In this document: one piece after another, positions 1 through 8,809 of the stretch
Layout of the letters: every line of letters begins with the position of its first letter
Numbering within the stretch: the stretch's first letter is position 1
Assembly (NCBI RefSeq): GCF_010727125.1
Contig: NZ_AP022564.1
Location: 2,790,001 to 2,854,000 of the forward strand
Direction of reading: 5' to 3'
DNA: 64,000 bases
Origin: Mycolicibacter terrae
GTDB lineage: Bacteria; Actinomycetota; Actinomycetes; Mycobacteriales; Mycobacteriaceae
Notes under the pieces: generated by a model
Database searches by the model: none
What the model saw: the letters and a program-made list of their open reading frames with translations, nothing else
What the model was told of the DNA's origin: nothing
Position numbers and translations under genes: made by a program

Positions 1-969
1 CACCCGCTCCGGTGTGGAGAACTCGTCGTATGCGTCATCGAGATGCAGGCCTTCCCGCCGGGAGGCGTACCAGAGCCACCGCAGGAAGGTGGCTTGCGCC
101 GCACCGTCGTCACTCGGGGAGTCGAGCGCGATCGTGGTCCGGTATTCGCCGCCACCCAGCGCCACCGAAGCGGGCGCCTCCCCGGTGGTGCGCAGCGGCA
201 GGGCCGCGGCAACCCGCGACAGCAGCGCACAGACCCGGTCCGGCGGGTCGGCGACGGCGAACGTCGTGGTGACCGCTGCCCGGTGCACACCGCCGGATCG
301 GCTGATGTTGGTGAACGAGGTTCCGGCCAGCACCGAGTTCGGCGTGACCTGCAGCCCGCCCGAGGTACTGATGTGCACCGCACGCCAGTTCACTTCGACG
401 ACTTGACCGCGCGCCGTGGGGGTCACCAGCCAGTCGCCGATCCGGAACGGCTGCTCGAACAGCATGAACAGACCCGAGACGATCTGACCGACCGAATTCT
501 GCAGCATCAGGCCGATGACTACCGAGGTCACACCCAGCGCCGTGAACAGGCCGCCGATCTTGGCGCCCCAGACGTAAGACAGGATCAGCGCCAGACCCGC
601 ACCGATCAGCAGGAAACGGGCGACGTCGACGAAGATGGTCGGGATGCGGCCTCGCCAGGAACCTTGCGGGGCGCTTTGGAAGAACGTGACATTGAGACCG
701 GACAGCAGCAGCACCAGCAGCATGAAGCCGAACGCGGTATAGATGACCCGCACCATCGGGTCCTCGGCGGATACTTCGGCCACCGGTACCAGCAGTGCCA
801 GCAACGCGCCCAGGGGCACCAGATAATTGCGGACCAGCGCCACCGGGCGGGCCAGATAGCTGCCGCGGCGCGTCAGCGCCACATGCCATTCGGTGAGCAG
901 GGTCAGGCTTGCGGGCAGCCCGACCGCGACACCGACGGCCCAGTAAAACCACGGCCCCAAGATGTTCAC
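1..969 (-). CDS. MscS-family mechanosensitive channel, partial at window edge
   Basis: Reading from a GTG at 969, the protein begins VNILGPWFYWAVGVAVGL and has several hydrophobic helices in its first ~180 residues. An MscS-type pore and beta-domain segment follows: an IGLMLQNSVGQIVSGLFML-like helix, then FRIGDWL and EVNWRAVHI. The gene runs off the left end, so its C-terminus is unseen; the M. tuberculosis counterpart (Rv2434c, from memory) carries a cyclic-nucleotide-binding domain there. The GTG overlaps the TGA of the upstream cyclase-like gene (GTGA), so the two are probably translationally coupled. Family role: opens under membrane tension to release solutes. A cAMP-gated role would be inference, because the binding domain lies outside the window. 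Confidence 0.85.
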   Translation of the reverse strand, partial: MNILGPWFYWAVGVAVGLPASLTLLTEWHVALTRRGSYLARPVALVRNYLVPLGALLALLVPVAEVSAEDPMVRVIYTAFGFMLLVLLLSGLNVTFFQSAPQGSWRGRIPTIFVDVARFLLIGAGLALILSYVWGAKIGGLFTALGVTSVVIGLMLQNSVGQIVSGLFMLFEQPFRIGDWLVTPTARGQVVEVNWRAVHISTSGGLQVTPNSVLAGTSFTNISRSGGVHRAAVTTTFAVADPPDRVCALLSRVAAALPLRTTGEAPASVALGGGEYRTTIALDSPSDDGAAQATFLRWLWYASRREGLHLDDAYDEFSTPERV

Positions 970-3125
970 GGGTTCTCCGACAATCGCCAGGTCTGCTGCT
1001 CGGCTCCCCCGATGGTCACGGTGCCGGCCGGGACGAACTCCTCGCTGTCATCGAGCATCTCGCGCACCACGGCGGTGACGTAGATTCCGGGTTCCGATGT
1101 GGCCCTGCGCAACTGGTAGGTGAGGTTGACGGCCGAGCCCCACAGATCGTAGGTGACTCCGGATCGGCCCACCAGGCCGCTGACGACCTCCCCGGTGTTG
1201 ACGCCGGCCCACAGGCTCAGCCGGTGACCGGTTTTGGCGTCGAAGCGATCGACGATCCGCTGCATCTCCACGGCGAACTCGACGATCCGGTGCACCCCGT
1301 CCAGGCGTGGGGTGGTCAGGCCGCACCCGGCGAGATAGCCGTTGTACATGGTGCGGATCCGTTCGACACCAACGACTTCGGCCGCCGCGTCGAACTGCCT
1401 GACCAAGTCGTCCACCATCGTCACCAGTTCGTTCGCCGAGACCTCGGATGACAATTCGTCGATGCCGTGCAGTTCGGCGTAGACAACGCTGACATTGTGA
1501 TGCTCCTGCGCGATGGCCTGTTCGCCCCCGCGGTAACGCTGCACCACCGATTCGGGCATCAGCGACAGCAGCAGCTCGTCGTTCTGTTTGCGCTGCTCGT
1601 TGAGCAACTCCTCCTTGGTCCGCAGGCTGCGGCTCATGTCGTTGAATGCCTGTGTGAGATCGCCGATCTCATCGCCCGCCCGGGTTGACACCGCGGCGCT
1701 GTAGTCGCCGGCGCTGATCCGCTGAGCCGCGTTCTGTAACCGCCGGATCGGTCGCAGGAACAGCCGGGCCAGCAGCATCGCCAGCACACAGATGACGAAG
1801 ATGACCCCGGTGGTGGCCAGCACCACCCTCTTGCTGAACGAGGTGACCCCGGCATAGGCGTCGGAGTAGTCCCTGGTCGCCAGGAGCGACCACTGCAAGT
1901 CCGAGTTGGGTATGGTCAGCGGCGCATAGGCGACCAGTTCGCGCTTGCCCAGATAGTCGTATCCGGTGTTCAGCGTGCCGGTTTGGCCGCGTTGCGCGGC
2001 ATGCAGACCTGGTGAGCCGACCGGCTGCACCAGGGTGGTGGTCCCCAGTTTCAGCGCCCTTTCCACCGTTGCCACCGCGGTCCCGGCCGCCACCGCCTCG
2101 CGGCGGTACTCCTGCGGGTCCTCCAGGAACAATCGCGAGTCGGAGCGCATCAGCTCGTCCGGTCCGGCGAGGTAGGTCTCGGTGGTGTACCCCAGCCCGG
2201 CCGCCTTCCAGTTGCGGTCGGCGGTCATGATCCGGTTGACCTTCGTGCTGGGCAGCGGCAGCGCCATCACGCCCTCCACCGTGCCCTTGTTGCCGACCGG
2301 CGACACCAGCCAGGCGGTGGGCGCGTCCAGGTAAGGCTGATACGGCTGGTAGTCGGTGATCCACACGAAGTTCACGGCGTTGGACGCCAGGGCCTTGCGG
2401 TAGGCGTCACGCAGAGTGGATTCGCGGTAGGGGCCGGTCAACACGTTGGTGCCCAGATCCACGCCCTTGTTCACGCTGTAGACGACGTTGCCCCGGGTGT
2501 CCAACAGCAATGCGTCCTGGTACTCGTTGCGTTTGACGATCTCGGCGAAGAAGCTGTCGAACTCGGCGTTCGCCGCCGACCATGCACTGCCGTCACCGGC
2601 GTCGCCCGGCTTCGTGACGCCCTCGGCGAAGCCCACGGTGTAGTGAGCCTGCAGGTAGCGCTGCGCGGTCGATGTCGGCATCAGCGCGGCGATGTCAGCC
2701 TCTTCTCCGGTCCGCTCGCCCAGCGCACCGACGAAGTGGTCCCGGTAATAGGTCACGATGGCCCGCTGCTGGTCGGGAGTGACTGCGGCACGACCGAGTT
2801 CGTCGAATCCAGCGGTGAAAGCCTTGAGCGCGTCGGCCGCGGTCGCTCCCCCGCTGAAAACGATCAGGGAGTTCGTCATCTCGGCGAACAAACCGGTCAC
2901 CGCCCGGCGCTGCGCCTCCCGGGCCTGCACCAGCTTGCTCGTCGCTGCACGCTGCAGTTCGGCTGCGCCGTACTGGAACTCGACGAATCCGACCACCGCG
3001 ACCGAGGCGATACTGGTCATCAGCAAGATCAGCATCAGCTTGGTCTGAATGCTGATCCGGGACGGCAACCGCCGGTGTCGTCGTTCATCGCTCGCGGTGG
3101 TGATCGTCGACGGTGCCGAGTCCAC
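966..3125 (-). CDS. Membrane class III cyclase-like sensor, catalytic residues degenerate
   Basis: The product is 719 aa. A first membrane helix lies at about 31-50, a large extracytoplasmic sensor domain (probably Cache-like) at 50-430, a second helix at 434-457, a HAMP linker (ARLFLRPIRRL, AGDEIGDL) at 457-510 and a class III nucleotide cyclase domain at about 545-700. The GTG at 3125 is chosen because GGAAGGGAG lies 7 bases upstream; a longer frame from 3182 has no such site. Aligned by spacing to mycobacterial cyclase Rv1625c, the first metal Asp is Glu551, the substrate Lys is Arg591, the second metal Asp is Asn595 and the transition-state Arg is Gln671. Asp660 and Asn667 are kept. Catalysis is therefore doubtful. 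Orthologous position: Rv2435c. Confidence 0.9.
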   Translation of the reverse strand: MDSAPSTITTASDERRHRRLPSRISIQTKLMLILLMTSIASVAVVGFVEFQYGAAELQRAATSKLVQAREAQRRAVTGLFAEMTNSLIVFSGGATAADALKAFTAGFDELGRAAVTPDQQRAIVTYYRDHFVGALGERTGEEADIAALMPTSTAQRYLQAHYTVGFAEGVTKPGDAGDGSAWSAANAEFDSFFAEIVKRNEYQDALLLDTRGNVVYSVNKGVDLGTNVLTGPYRESTLRDAYRKALASNAVNFVWITDYQPYQPYLDAPTAWLVSPVGNKGTVEGVMALPLPSTKVNRIMTADRNWKAAGLGYTTETYLAGPDELMRSDSRLFLEDPQEYRREAVAAGTAVATVERALKLGTTTLVQPVGSPGLHAAQRGQTGTLNTGYDYLGKRELVAYAPLTIPNSDLQWSLLATRDYSDAYAGVTSFSKRVVLATTGVIFVICVLAMLLARLFLRPIRRLQNAAQRISAGDYSAAVSTRAGDEIGDLTQAFNDMSRSLRTKEELLNEQRKQNDELLLSLMPESVVQRYRGGEQAIAQEHHNVSVVYAELHGIDELSSEVSANELVTMVDDLVRQFDAAAEVVGVERIRTMYNGYLAGCGLTTPRLDGVHRIVEFAVEMQRIVDRFDAKTGHRLSLWAGVNTGEVVSGLVGRSGVTYDLWGSAVNLTYQLRRATSEPGIYVTAVVREMLDDSEEFVPAGTVTIGGAEQQTWRLSENP

Positions 3126-3214
3126 TCGGCCGCTCCCTTCCCCGGTTAGGCGGACGGTTCCCCACCCTAGGGGATATCCCACGTCGCGCGGTCGCGAATG
3201 GGAAGCTGAACGGC

Positions 3215-4093
3215 ATGGCGGCGCGGGTGTGCGTGGTGGGCAGCGTCAACCTCGACACGGTGTTCGCGGTGGCAGCCCTGCCGGCCCCGGGCGAGACGGT
3301 CCTGGGCTCACCGCCGAGCACGCAGCCCGGCGGCAAGGGCGCCAACCAGGCGGTCGCGGCCGCCCGGGCCGGTGCGAGAGTCTCGTTCGTCGGCGCGGTG
3401 GGCGACGACGATGCGGGCGTGCGGTTGCGCGGGCACCTGCGGGTCAACGGTGTCGGCACCGACGGGTTGACCACCGTGCCGGGACCCAGCGGATCGGCGG
3501 TCATCACCGTGGATCCGGCCGGGGAGAACACCATCGTGGTGGCCCCGGGCGCCAATGCGACGCTGACCCTGGACTCGGGCCAGAGCGCCTTGATCGCCGG
3601 CGCCCAGGTGCTGCTGGTGCAGTTGGAGATCCCGATCGCCACGGCCATCGCAGCCGCTCGGATAGCTCGGGCGGCCGGGGCGACGGTGATCGTCAACGTC
3701 TCCCCGATCGGTGCCGCCCCGACCGAACCGGCCGGGCTGAGCGACCTGATCGACCTCATCGACGTAGCGGTGCTCAACCAGACGGAGTCGGCGCGGTTCG
3801 ATCATGCGGTGCCGCACCGGGTGGTGACACTCGGCGCGCGCGGGGCGCGTTACACCGGGGCCGACGGTACCGTCGAGGTTCCGGCCCCGGTGGTCGGTGC
3901 CGTCGACACCTCCGGCGCCGGTGACGTCTTCGCCGGCGTGCTGGCGGCCGAGTGGCCGCGCGGCACGGCGCACGCGTTACGCCGGTCCTGTGCGGCGGGG
4001 GCGTTGGCGACGCTGGTGCCCGGCGCCGGCGACTGCGCCCCGGATGCCGAGGCCATCAGCGCGGCGTTGACCGGCCTCACACCCGAACGTTGA
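3215..4093 (+). CDS. rbsK: Ribokinase / PfkB-family sugar kinase
   Basis: A cytoplasmic 292-aa kinase expected to phosphorylate ribose to ribose-5-phosphate with ATP. The PfkB signatures are clear: PGGKGANQA at about 38-46 and the C-terminal DTSGAGDVFAG at 231-241, in which Asp237 is the expected catalytic base. The ATG at 3215 starts right at the conserved VCVVGSVNLD strand and has GGAAGC about 10 bases upstream; the open frame continues to 3113 but would overlap the divergent cyclase gene. Its 3' end overlaps the convergent tautomerase-like gene by 17 bp. No ribose transporter is adjacent. Another sugar or nucleoside substrate is possible, as PfkB members are hard to separate by sequence. 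Orthologous position: Rv2436. Confidence 0.9.
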   Translation: MAARVCVVGSVNLDTVFAVAALPAPGETVLGSPPSTQPGGKGANQAVAAARAGARVSFVGAVGDDDAGVRLRGHLRVNGVGTDGLTTVPGPSGSAVITVDPAGENTIVVAPGANATLTLDSGQSALIAGAQVLLVQLEIPIATAIAAARIARAAGATVIVNVSPIGAAPTEPAGLSDLIDLIDVAVLNQTESARFDHAVPHRVVTLGARGARYTGADGTVEVPAPVVGAVDTSGAGDVFAGVLAAEWPRGTAHALRRSCAAGALATLVPGAGDCAPDAEAISAALTGLTPER

Positions 4094-4472
4094 ACCCCAA
4101 CTCGACGTCGGACGCGGCCTGGCCGCCGCGGATTCCCCAGTTCTGCCGGTCGACCTCGTGCAGCGTGATCATCACATGGTCACGCGGAATACCCAACGCG
4201 GCAAGCCGTTCCACGATCTCGGCGTAGAGGGCCCGCTTGGCGTCCAGGGACCGGCCGGTGAAGCAGTCGATCGAGATCAGGGTGCGGTACTCGGGCTGCG
4301 CCAGGTGCTCGGGAACCGCGAACCGGTGCGGTTCATGGGCGATCAGCCGCACGTTCTTGTCCTGGGCCGGGATCTGGAAGGCGGTCACCAGCGCGCCGTG
4401 GACGGCGTCGATGATCGCGACTTCTTCGGCCGGCTCGTAGCGGCGACGGACCTCGATCAGGACAGTGGGCAT
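4077..4472 (-). CDS. Tautomerase-like protein
   Basis: A 131-aa protein beginning MPTVLIEVRRRYEPAEE. Tautomerases use the N-terminal proline, exposed after Met removal, as general base. I therefore chose the ATG directly before Pro (4472) over the one three codons upstream. The mid-region RTLISIDCFTGRSLDAKRAL and the later GIPRDHVMITLHEV fit the beta-alpha-beta tautomerase fold, of roughly two-repeat length. The substrate is unknown. It lies 21 bp after the methyltransferase gene and probably ends a nadE-methyltransferase-tautomerase transcript. Its 3' end overlaps rbsK convergently by 17 bp. Confidence 0.75.
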   Translation of the reverse strand: MPTVLIEVRRRYEPAEEVAIIDAVHGALVTAFQIPAQDKNVRLIAHEPHRFAVPEHLAQPEYRTLISIDCFTGRSLDAKRALYAEIVERLAALGIPRDHVMITLHEVDRQNWGIRGGQAASDVELGFNVRV

Positions 4473-4493
4473 GGTCCACACCCTGCCAGATGA

Positions 4494-5237
4494 TCAGTGC
4501 CGTTTGGCCCGCACCCACTGGACGGTGCCGAAGTTCTTGACCCGCACGCTGGTGAGACCGTGGCGTTCGAGGGTGTCTGCGATCTCGTCGTCGTCGAACA
4601 CCCGGGCCCCGGCTTTGGGCAGCAGCTTCCACAATCGGGAAGCCGATCCTGCGGTGGGCACCATCAGCGCGATCCGCCCGCCGGGCTTGAGCACCCGCGC
4701 CATCTCGCCCAGCGCCGCTGTCGGATCCGGGATCAGCTGCAGCACCGCGATCGAGATGACAGCGTCAACGGTGTTGTCGCGCAGCGGGAGCCGCTGTGCA
4801 TCCGCGCGCAGGAAACCGGCCTGGGCGCCGGCCTGCACCCGTACCGCCCGGGCCAGCATCGGCTCGGAGACGTCGACACCCAGCGCCAAACCGTCCTCGC
4901 CGACGGCGCGGGCCAGCGAGGCGGTGATGCTGCCCGGACCGCAGCCGACGTCCAGCGCCACCCCACCGGCCGGGATGTCCAGCCAATCGATCGGGTGCTG
5001 CCAGGCTTCGAGCAGTCGGCGGGCCACCGCCTGGGCATTGTCGTAGAACATCGACCCGAACGGCGAGGCCCACAGTCGCTGGATGGCACCGGTGTTCGGC
5101 GGTGGCGCGGCGTCCCCCGCCCCGCCGAGCAGGTCGAGATAGCCTCGACTCACCTGCGGGTCCGACGGCGGATCGCTGAGCAGCGTCATGGCCCGCTGCA
5201 ACGCCGGTGACAACGGGAACCTTCGAATCTCGGCCAT
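4494..5237 (-). CDS. SAM-dependent methyltransferase (class I)
   Basis: A 247-aa Rossmann-fold methyltransferase. Motif I is ALDVGCGPG (about 94-102), followed by the acidic loop GVDVSEPML, then ADAQRLPLRDNTVDAVIS and the post-motif LKPGGRIALMVP. This pattern belongs to the UbiE/Methyltransf_11 type, acting on small molecules or lipids. The acceptor cannot be read from sequence. It starts 15 bp after the nadE stop on the same strand, so co-transcription with nadE is likely. No membrane segment or extra domain is visible. Confidence 0.85.
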   Translation of the reverse strand: MAEIRRFPLSPALQRAMTLLSDPPSDPQVSRGYLDLLGGAGDAAPPPNTGAIQRLWASPFGSMFYDNAQAVARRLLEAWQHPIDWLDIPAGGVALDVGCGPGSITASLARAVGEDGLALGVDVSEPMLARAVRVQAGAQAGFLRADAQRLPLRDNTVDAVISIAVLQLIPDPTAALGEMARVLKPGGRIALMVPTAGSASRLWKLLPKAGARVFDDDEIADTLERHGLTSVRVKNFGTVQWVRAKRH

Positions 5238-5252
5238 CGCCGGTGCCCCTCC

Positions 5253-7316
5253 CTACGCCTGCGGAATCTCCCGCTCGATCTCGTCGAGCCAGATTCGCGC
5301 CGACATGTCCGACGGGGCCCGCCATTCCCCCCGCGGTGACAGTGAGCCGCCGTGCGACACCTTCGGCCCGTTCGGGAGCGCCGAGCGCTTGAACTGGCTG
5401 AACGAATAAAACCGCTGCACAAAGATTTTCAGCCAGTGCCGGATCTCTGCCAGTGAATAGGCCTGCCGTTTGTCAGCCGGATAGCCTGGCGGCCAGGACC
5501 CCGCCTCCACGTCGTGCCAGGCGTGCCAGGCCAAAAACGCGGTCTTGGCCGGCGCGAATCCGTAGCGCAGCGCCTGAAACAGTGCGAAGTCCTGCAGCGC
5601 ATACGGGCCCACCTTGTCCTCGCTGCGCTGAATCTCCTCGCCGTCACCCGTCGGCACCAACTCCGGGCTGATCTCGGTGTTGAGCACCGAGGCCAGCACC
5701 GCGCACACATCGGCGTCGAACTCACCGGAGTTGATCACCCAGCGGATCAGGTGCTGGATCAGGGTTTTGGGCACCCCTCCGTTGACGTTGTAGTGCGACA
5801 TCTGATCGCCCACCCCGTAAGTGGACCAGCCCAGTGCCAACTCCGACAGGTCACCGGTGCCCAGCACGATCCCGCCGCGCTGGTTGGCGATCCGGAACAG
5901 GTAGTCGGTGCGCAGGCCCGCCTGCACGTTCTCGAAAGTGACGTCGTAGACGGCCTCCCCGCGGGCAAACGGGTGACCCAATTCGGTCAGCATCAGCTTC
6001 GCGGTGTCGCGGATGTCGATCTCGGCGAACGTCACCCCCAGCGCTTTGCTCAGCGCGACCGCGTTGGCCTTGGTGCGTTCACCGGTGGCAAAGCCGGGCA
6101 GGGTGAACGCCAGAATGTCACTGCGTGGCCGGTTTTCCCGGTCCATGGCCCGCGCGGCGACGATCAGGGCGTGGGTCGAGTCCAGCCCACCGGACACGCC
6201 GAGGACCACCTTGGGATAGTTCAGCGCCCGCAGCCGCTGCTCCAGGCCGGCGACCTGGATGTTGTAGGCCTCGTAGCAATCCTGTTGCAGCCGCTGCGGA
6301 TTCGACGGCACGAAGGGGAACCGCTCAACCATCCGCCGTAGTCCGATGTCTCCGGTCGGCGGGTCCAGAACGAACTCCACCCGCCGGAAATCCTGCACGC
6401 TATCCCGGTGGTGGCGACGGTTGTCGTCGAACGTGCCCATCCGCAGGCGTTCCGAGCGCAGCAGCCCGAGGTCGACGTCGGCGACCGACCGGCGGGCGCC
6501 GCTGGGGAACCGCTCGCTGTCGTCGAGCAGTGTGCCGTTCTCCCAGATCATGGTCTGGCCATCCCAGGCCAGGTCGGTGGTCGATTCGCCCTCGCCGGCG
6601 GCGGCGTAGACGTATGCGGCCAGGCACCGCGCCGAGGCCGACCGGGCCAGCAGGCAGCGGTCTTCGGCGCGCCCGACCGTGATGGGACTGCCGGACAGGT
6701 TGGCCAGCACGGTCGCACCGGCCAGGGCGGCCTGGGCGCTGGGGGGCACCGGCACGAACATGTCCTCGCACACCTCGGCGTGCAGCACGAACCCTGGCAG
6801 GTCGGTCGCCGCGAACAGCAGGTCCGGCCCGAACGGGACCTCGGCATCGCCCAGCCGGATGAGTCCGCGTTCGCCGGCACCGGCGGCCAGTTGGCGGCCT
6901 TCGTAGAACTCCCGGTAGGTGGGCAGGTAGGACTTGGGGGCCACTCCCAGGATGCGGCCGCGGTGGATGACGACCGCGGTGTTGTAGACGCGATGGGCGT
7001 AGCGCAGTGGCGCACCCACCACGAGGACTGGCAAGAGCTCGGTCGACGCCGCGACCACGTCGAACAGGGCGGCCTCGACCGCACTGAGCAAGCTGTCCTG
7101 CTGCACGATGTCGTCAATGGAGTATCCCGACAGGGTAAGTTCCGGAAAGACGGCCAGAGCGACGCCGTCGTCGTGGCAGTCGCGCGCCAGCCGTAGCACC
7201 GACTCGGCGTTGGCGGCCGGGTCGGCAAGCGTCGTGCGATGTGTGCAGGCGGCGACCCGCGCGAACCCGTGCCGGTAGGCGTTGTAGAAGTCCCCAGAGT
7301 GCTCCATTGCTCCCAT
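5253..7316 (-). CDS. nadE: Glutamine-dependent NAD+ synthetase
   Basis: A 687-aa two-domain enzyme that amidates deamido-NAD+ to NAD+ using glutamine. The N-terminal carbon-nitrogen hydrolase (glutaminase) domain shows the Glu-Lys-Cys triad in FPELTLSG (Glu59), [14 protein letters not shown] and EVCEDMFVP. The C-terminal synthetase carries the PP-loop [12 protein letters not shown] and [19 protein letters not shown]. Length matches the mycobacterial type (about 680 aa). The ATG at 7316 is chosen; a second ATG three codons later (7307) is possible, and upstream open frame is not NadE-like and runs into the divergent gene. Orthologous position: Rv2438c. A methyltransferase and a tautomerase-like gene follow closely. 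Confidence 0.95.
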   Translation of the reverse strand: MGAMEHSGDFYNAYRHGFARVAACTHRTTLADPAANAESVLRLARDCHDDGVALAVFPELTLSGYSIDDIVQQDSLLSAVEAALFDVVAASTELLPVLVVGAPLRYAHRVYNTAVVIHRGRILGVAPKSYLPTYREFYEGRQLAAGAGERGLIRLGDAEVPFGPDLLFAATDLPGFVLHAEVCEDMFVPVPPSAQAALAGATVLANLSGSPITVGRAEDRCLLARSASARCLAAYVYAAAGEGESTTDLAWDGQTMIWENGTLLDDSERFPSGARRSVADVDLGLLRSERLRMGTFDDNRRHHRDSVQDFRRVEFVLDPPTGDIGLRRMVERFPFVPSNPQRLQQDCYEAYNIQVAGLEQRLRALNYPKVVLGVSGGLDSTHALIVAARAMDRENRPRSDILAFTLPGFATGERTKANAVALSKALGVTFAEIDIRDTAKLMLTELGHPFARGEAVYDVTFENVQAGLRTDYLFRIANQRGGIVLGTGDLSELALGWSTYGVGDQMSHYNVNGGVPKTLIQHLIRWVINSGEFDADVCAVLASVLNTEISPELVPTGDGEEIQRSEDKVGPYALQDFALFQALRYGFAPAKTAFLAWHAWHDVEAGSWPPGYPADKRQAYSLAEIRHWLKIFVQRFYSFSQFKRSALPNGPKVSHGGSLSPRGEWRAPSDMSARIWLDEIEREIPQA

Positions 7317-7364
7317 TGTCGCCCGGACGGTGTCAACGTGCAGCTTTCGGGTATCACCAAGGTC

Positions 7365-7904
7365 ATGACCGATACCGCGGTGATAGTCGTCGACATGCTC
7401 AACTCCTATCGGCACGACGACGCGGAACAACTGGCCGACAATGTCGGAGACATCATTGAACCGCTGGCCGACCTGGTGGAACGCAGCCGCGCCGACGACG
7501 GCGTCGACCTCATCTACGTCAATGACAACTACGGCGACTTCACCGCCGGATTCGTCGAAATCGTCGCGTCGGCACTGCACGGTTCGCGCCCCGAGCTGGT
7601 TCGCCCCATCGTGCCGGCGGCCGGCGATCGGAAGATGACCAAGGTGCGACACAGCGCCTTCTACGCCACCCCGTTGGAGTACCTGCTCGGCCGGCTGGGC
7701 ACCCGCCGGCTGATTCTAACCGGGCAGGTCACCGAGCAGTGCATTCTCTACACCGCCCTGGACGCCTACGTCCGTCATCTTCCGGTGGTGATCCCGGTCG
7801 ATGCCGTCGCCCACATCGATGCCGGATTGGGTGCCGCCGCACTGGAGATGATGTGCCGCAACATGGCTGCAGAACGGTCGACCGCCGCGAAGTGCCTACG
7901 CTAG
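7365..7904 (+). CDS. Isochorismatase-like cysteine hydrolase
   Basis: A 179-aa single-domain hydrolase. The family triad is visible: Asp10 in VVDMLNSY, Lys93 in MTKVRHSAFYATPLE and Cys126 in TGQVTEQCILYTALDAYVR. The Asp-x-His-xxx-His metal site of true nicotinamidases is not seen, so I do not call it PncA. The ATG at 7365 begins directly before the first beta strand. It is divergent from nadE (48 bp apart) and 4 bp ahead of a sirtuin gene, so it sits in an NAD-related neighbourhood. The substrate is unknown. Confidence 0.85.
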   Translation: MTDTAVIVVDMLNSYRHDDAEQLADNVGDIIEPLADLVERSRADDGVDLIYVNDNYGDFTAGFVEIVASALHGSRPELVRPIVPAAGDRKMTKVRHSAFYATPLEYLLGRLGTRRLILTGQVTEQCILYTALDAYVRHLPVVIPVDAVAHIDAGLGAAALEMMCRNMAAERSTAAKCLR

Positions 7905-7908
7905 TCGG

Positions 7909-8760
7909 ATGGGCGGAGCCGAGCCGACGGTCTGCGACCTGCTGAGGCTGCTGGTTGGCCGGCGGGTCGCGGTACTCACCGGTGCCGGTATCTCCACCGA
8001 TTCGGGCATTCCGGACTATCGCGGCCCGGACTCCCCGCCGAGCAACCCCATGACGATCGCGCAGTTCACCGGTGACGCGCTGTTTCGTCAGCGGTATTGG
8101 GCCCGCAACCACATCGGCTGGCGCCACATGGCCGACACCGCGCCCAACCTCGGGCACCTGGCGCTGGCCGCCCTGGAGGACGCCGGGGTGGTGAGCGGGG
8201 TCATCACCCAGAACGTCGACCTGCTGCACACCAAAGCCGGAAGCCGCCGCGTCATCGACCTGCACGGCAGCTATGCCACGGTGGTCTGCCTGACCTGCGG
8301 GCAATCGTTGAGCCGAGCCCTGCTGGCCGACCGGTTGGAGCAGCTCAACCCGGGGTTCATCGAACGGGCGGGACGACTCGGCGGGATCGCGGTGGCGCCC
8401 GACGCGGACGCCGTCGTCACCGACACCGCGTCATTCCGCTTTGTGGACTGCCGGCGCTGCGGCGGGATGCTCAAGCCCGACATCGTCTACTTCGGCGAGA
8501 GCGTTCCCAAAGACCGTGTTGCCCAGGCCTATTCATTACTCGAAGAATCCGACGCCCTGCTGGTGGCCGGCTCGTCGCTGACGGTGTTTTCCGGCTACCG
8601 GTTTGTTCGGCACGCCGCCGCACGCGGTGTCCCGGTCGCGATCGTCAACCGCGGCCCCACCCGCGGCGATGAGCTGGCGGCGGTCAAGATCGACGGCGGC
8701 TGTTCCGCGGTCCTGGCACTACTGGCTTCCGAGCTGGCCGGCGCGAATTCGCCACGGTAA
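7909..8760 (+). CDS. Sir2-family NAD-dependent protein deacylase
   Basis: A 283-aa cytoplasmic sirtuin, which uses NAD+ to remove acyl groups from lysines and releases nicotinamide. Motifs: GAGIST (25-30), the GIPDYRGPDS loop, QNVD (101-104), the catalytic His119 in DLHGS, and zinc Cys pairs at 127/130 (CLTC) and 181/184 (CRRC). The NAD-site motifs GSSLTV and VNRGPT follow. An insert of about 50 residues separates the zinc pairs. It starts 4 bp after the isochorismatase-like gene, so the two are likely one transcript. It is a distinct lineage from short CobB-type proteins; the target is unknown. Confidence 0.9.
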   Translation: MGGAEPTVCDLLRLLVGRRVAVLTGAGISTDSGIPDYRGPDSPPSNPMTIAQFTGDALFRQRYWARNHIGWRHMADTAPNLGHLALAALEDAGVVSGVITQNVDLLHTKAGSRRVIDLHGSYATVVCLTCGQSLSRALLADRLEQLNPGFIERAGRLGGIAVAPDADAVVTDTASFRFVDCRRCGGMLKPDIVYFGESVPKDRVAQAYSLLEESDALLVAGSSLTVFSGYRFVRHAAARGVPVAIVNRGPTRGDELAAVKIDGGCSAVLALLASELAGANSPR

Positions 8761-8809
8761 TCGTCGCTGAGTGCGCACACAATCGGGCTGCATCCGGCAC
8801 GATGTCCAG

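Noticed and set aside
7365..7904. Nicotinamidase PncA
   Set aside because: The Cys-Asp-Lys triad fits, but the Asp-x-His-xxx-His metal site is absent, so only the broader isochorismatase-like family is supported.
8760..8782. A further copy of the hairpin sequence seen near mmuM
   Set aside because: Only about 12 bases (GCTGAGTGCGCAC) resemble one arm, and there is no partner arm nearby.
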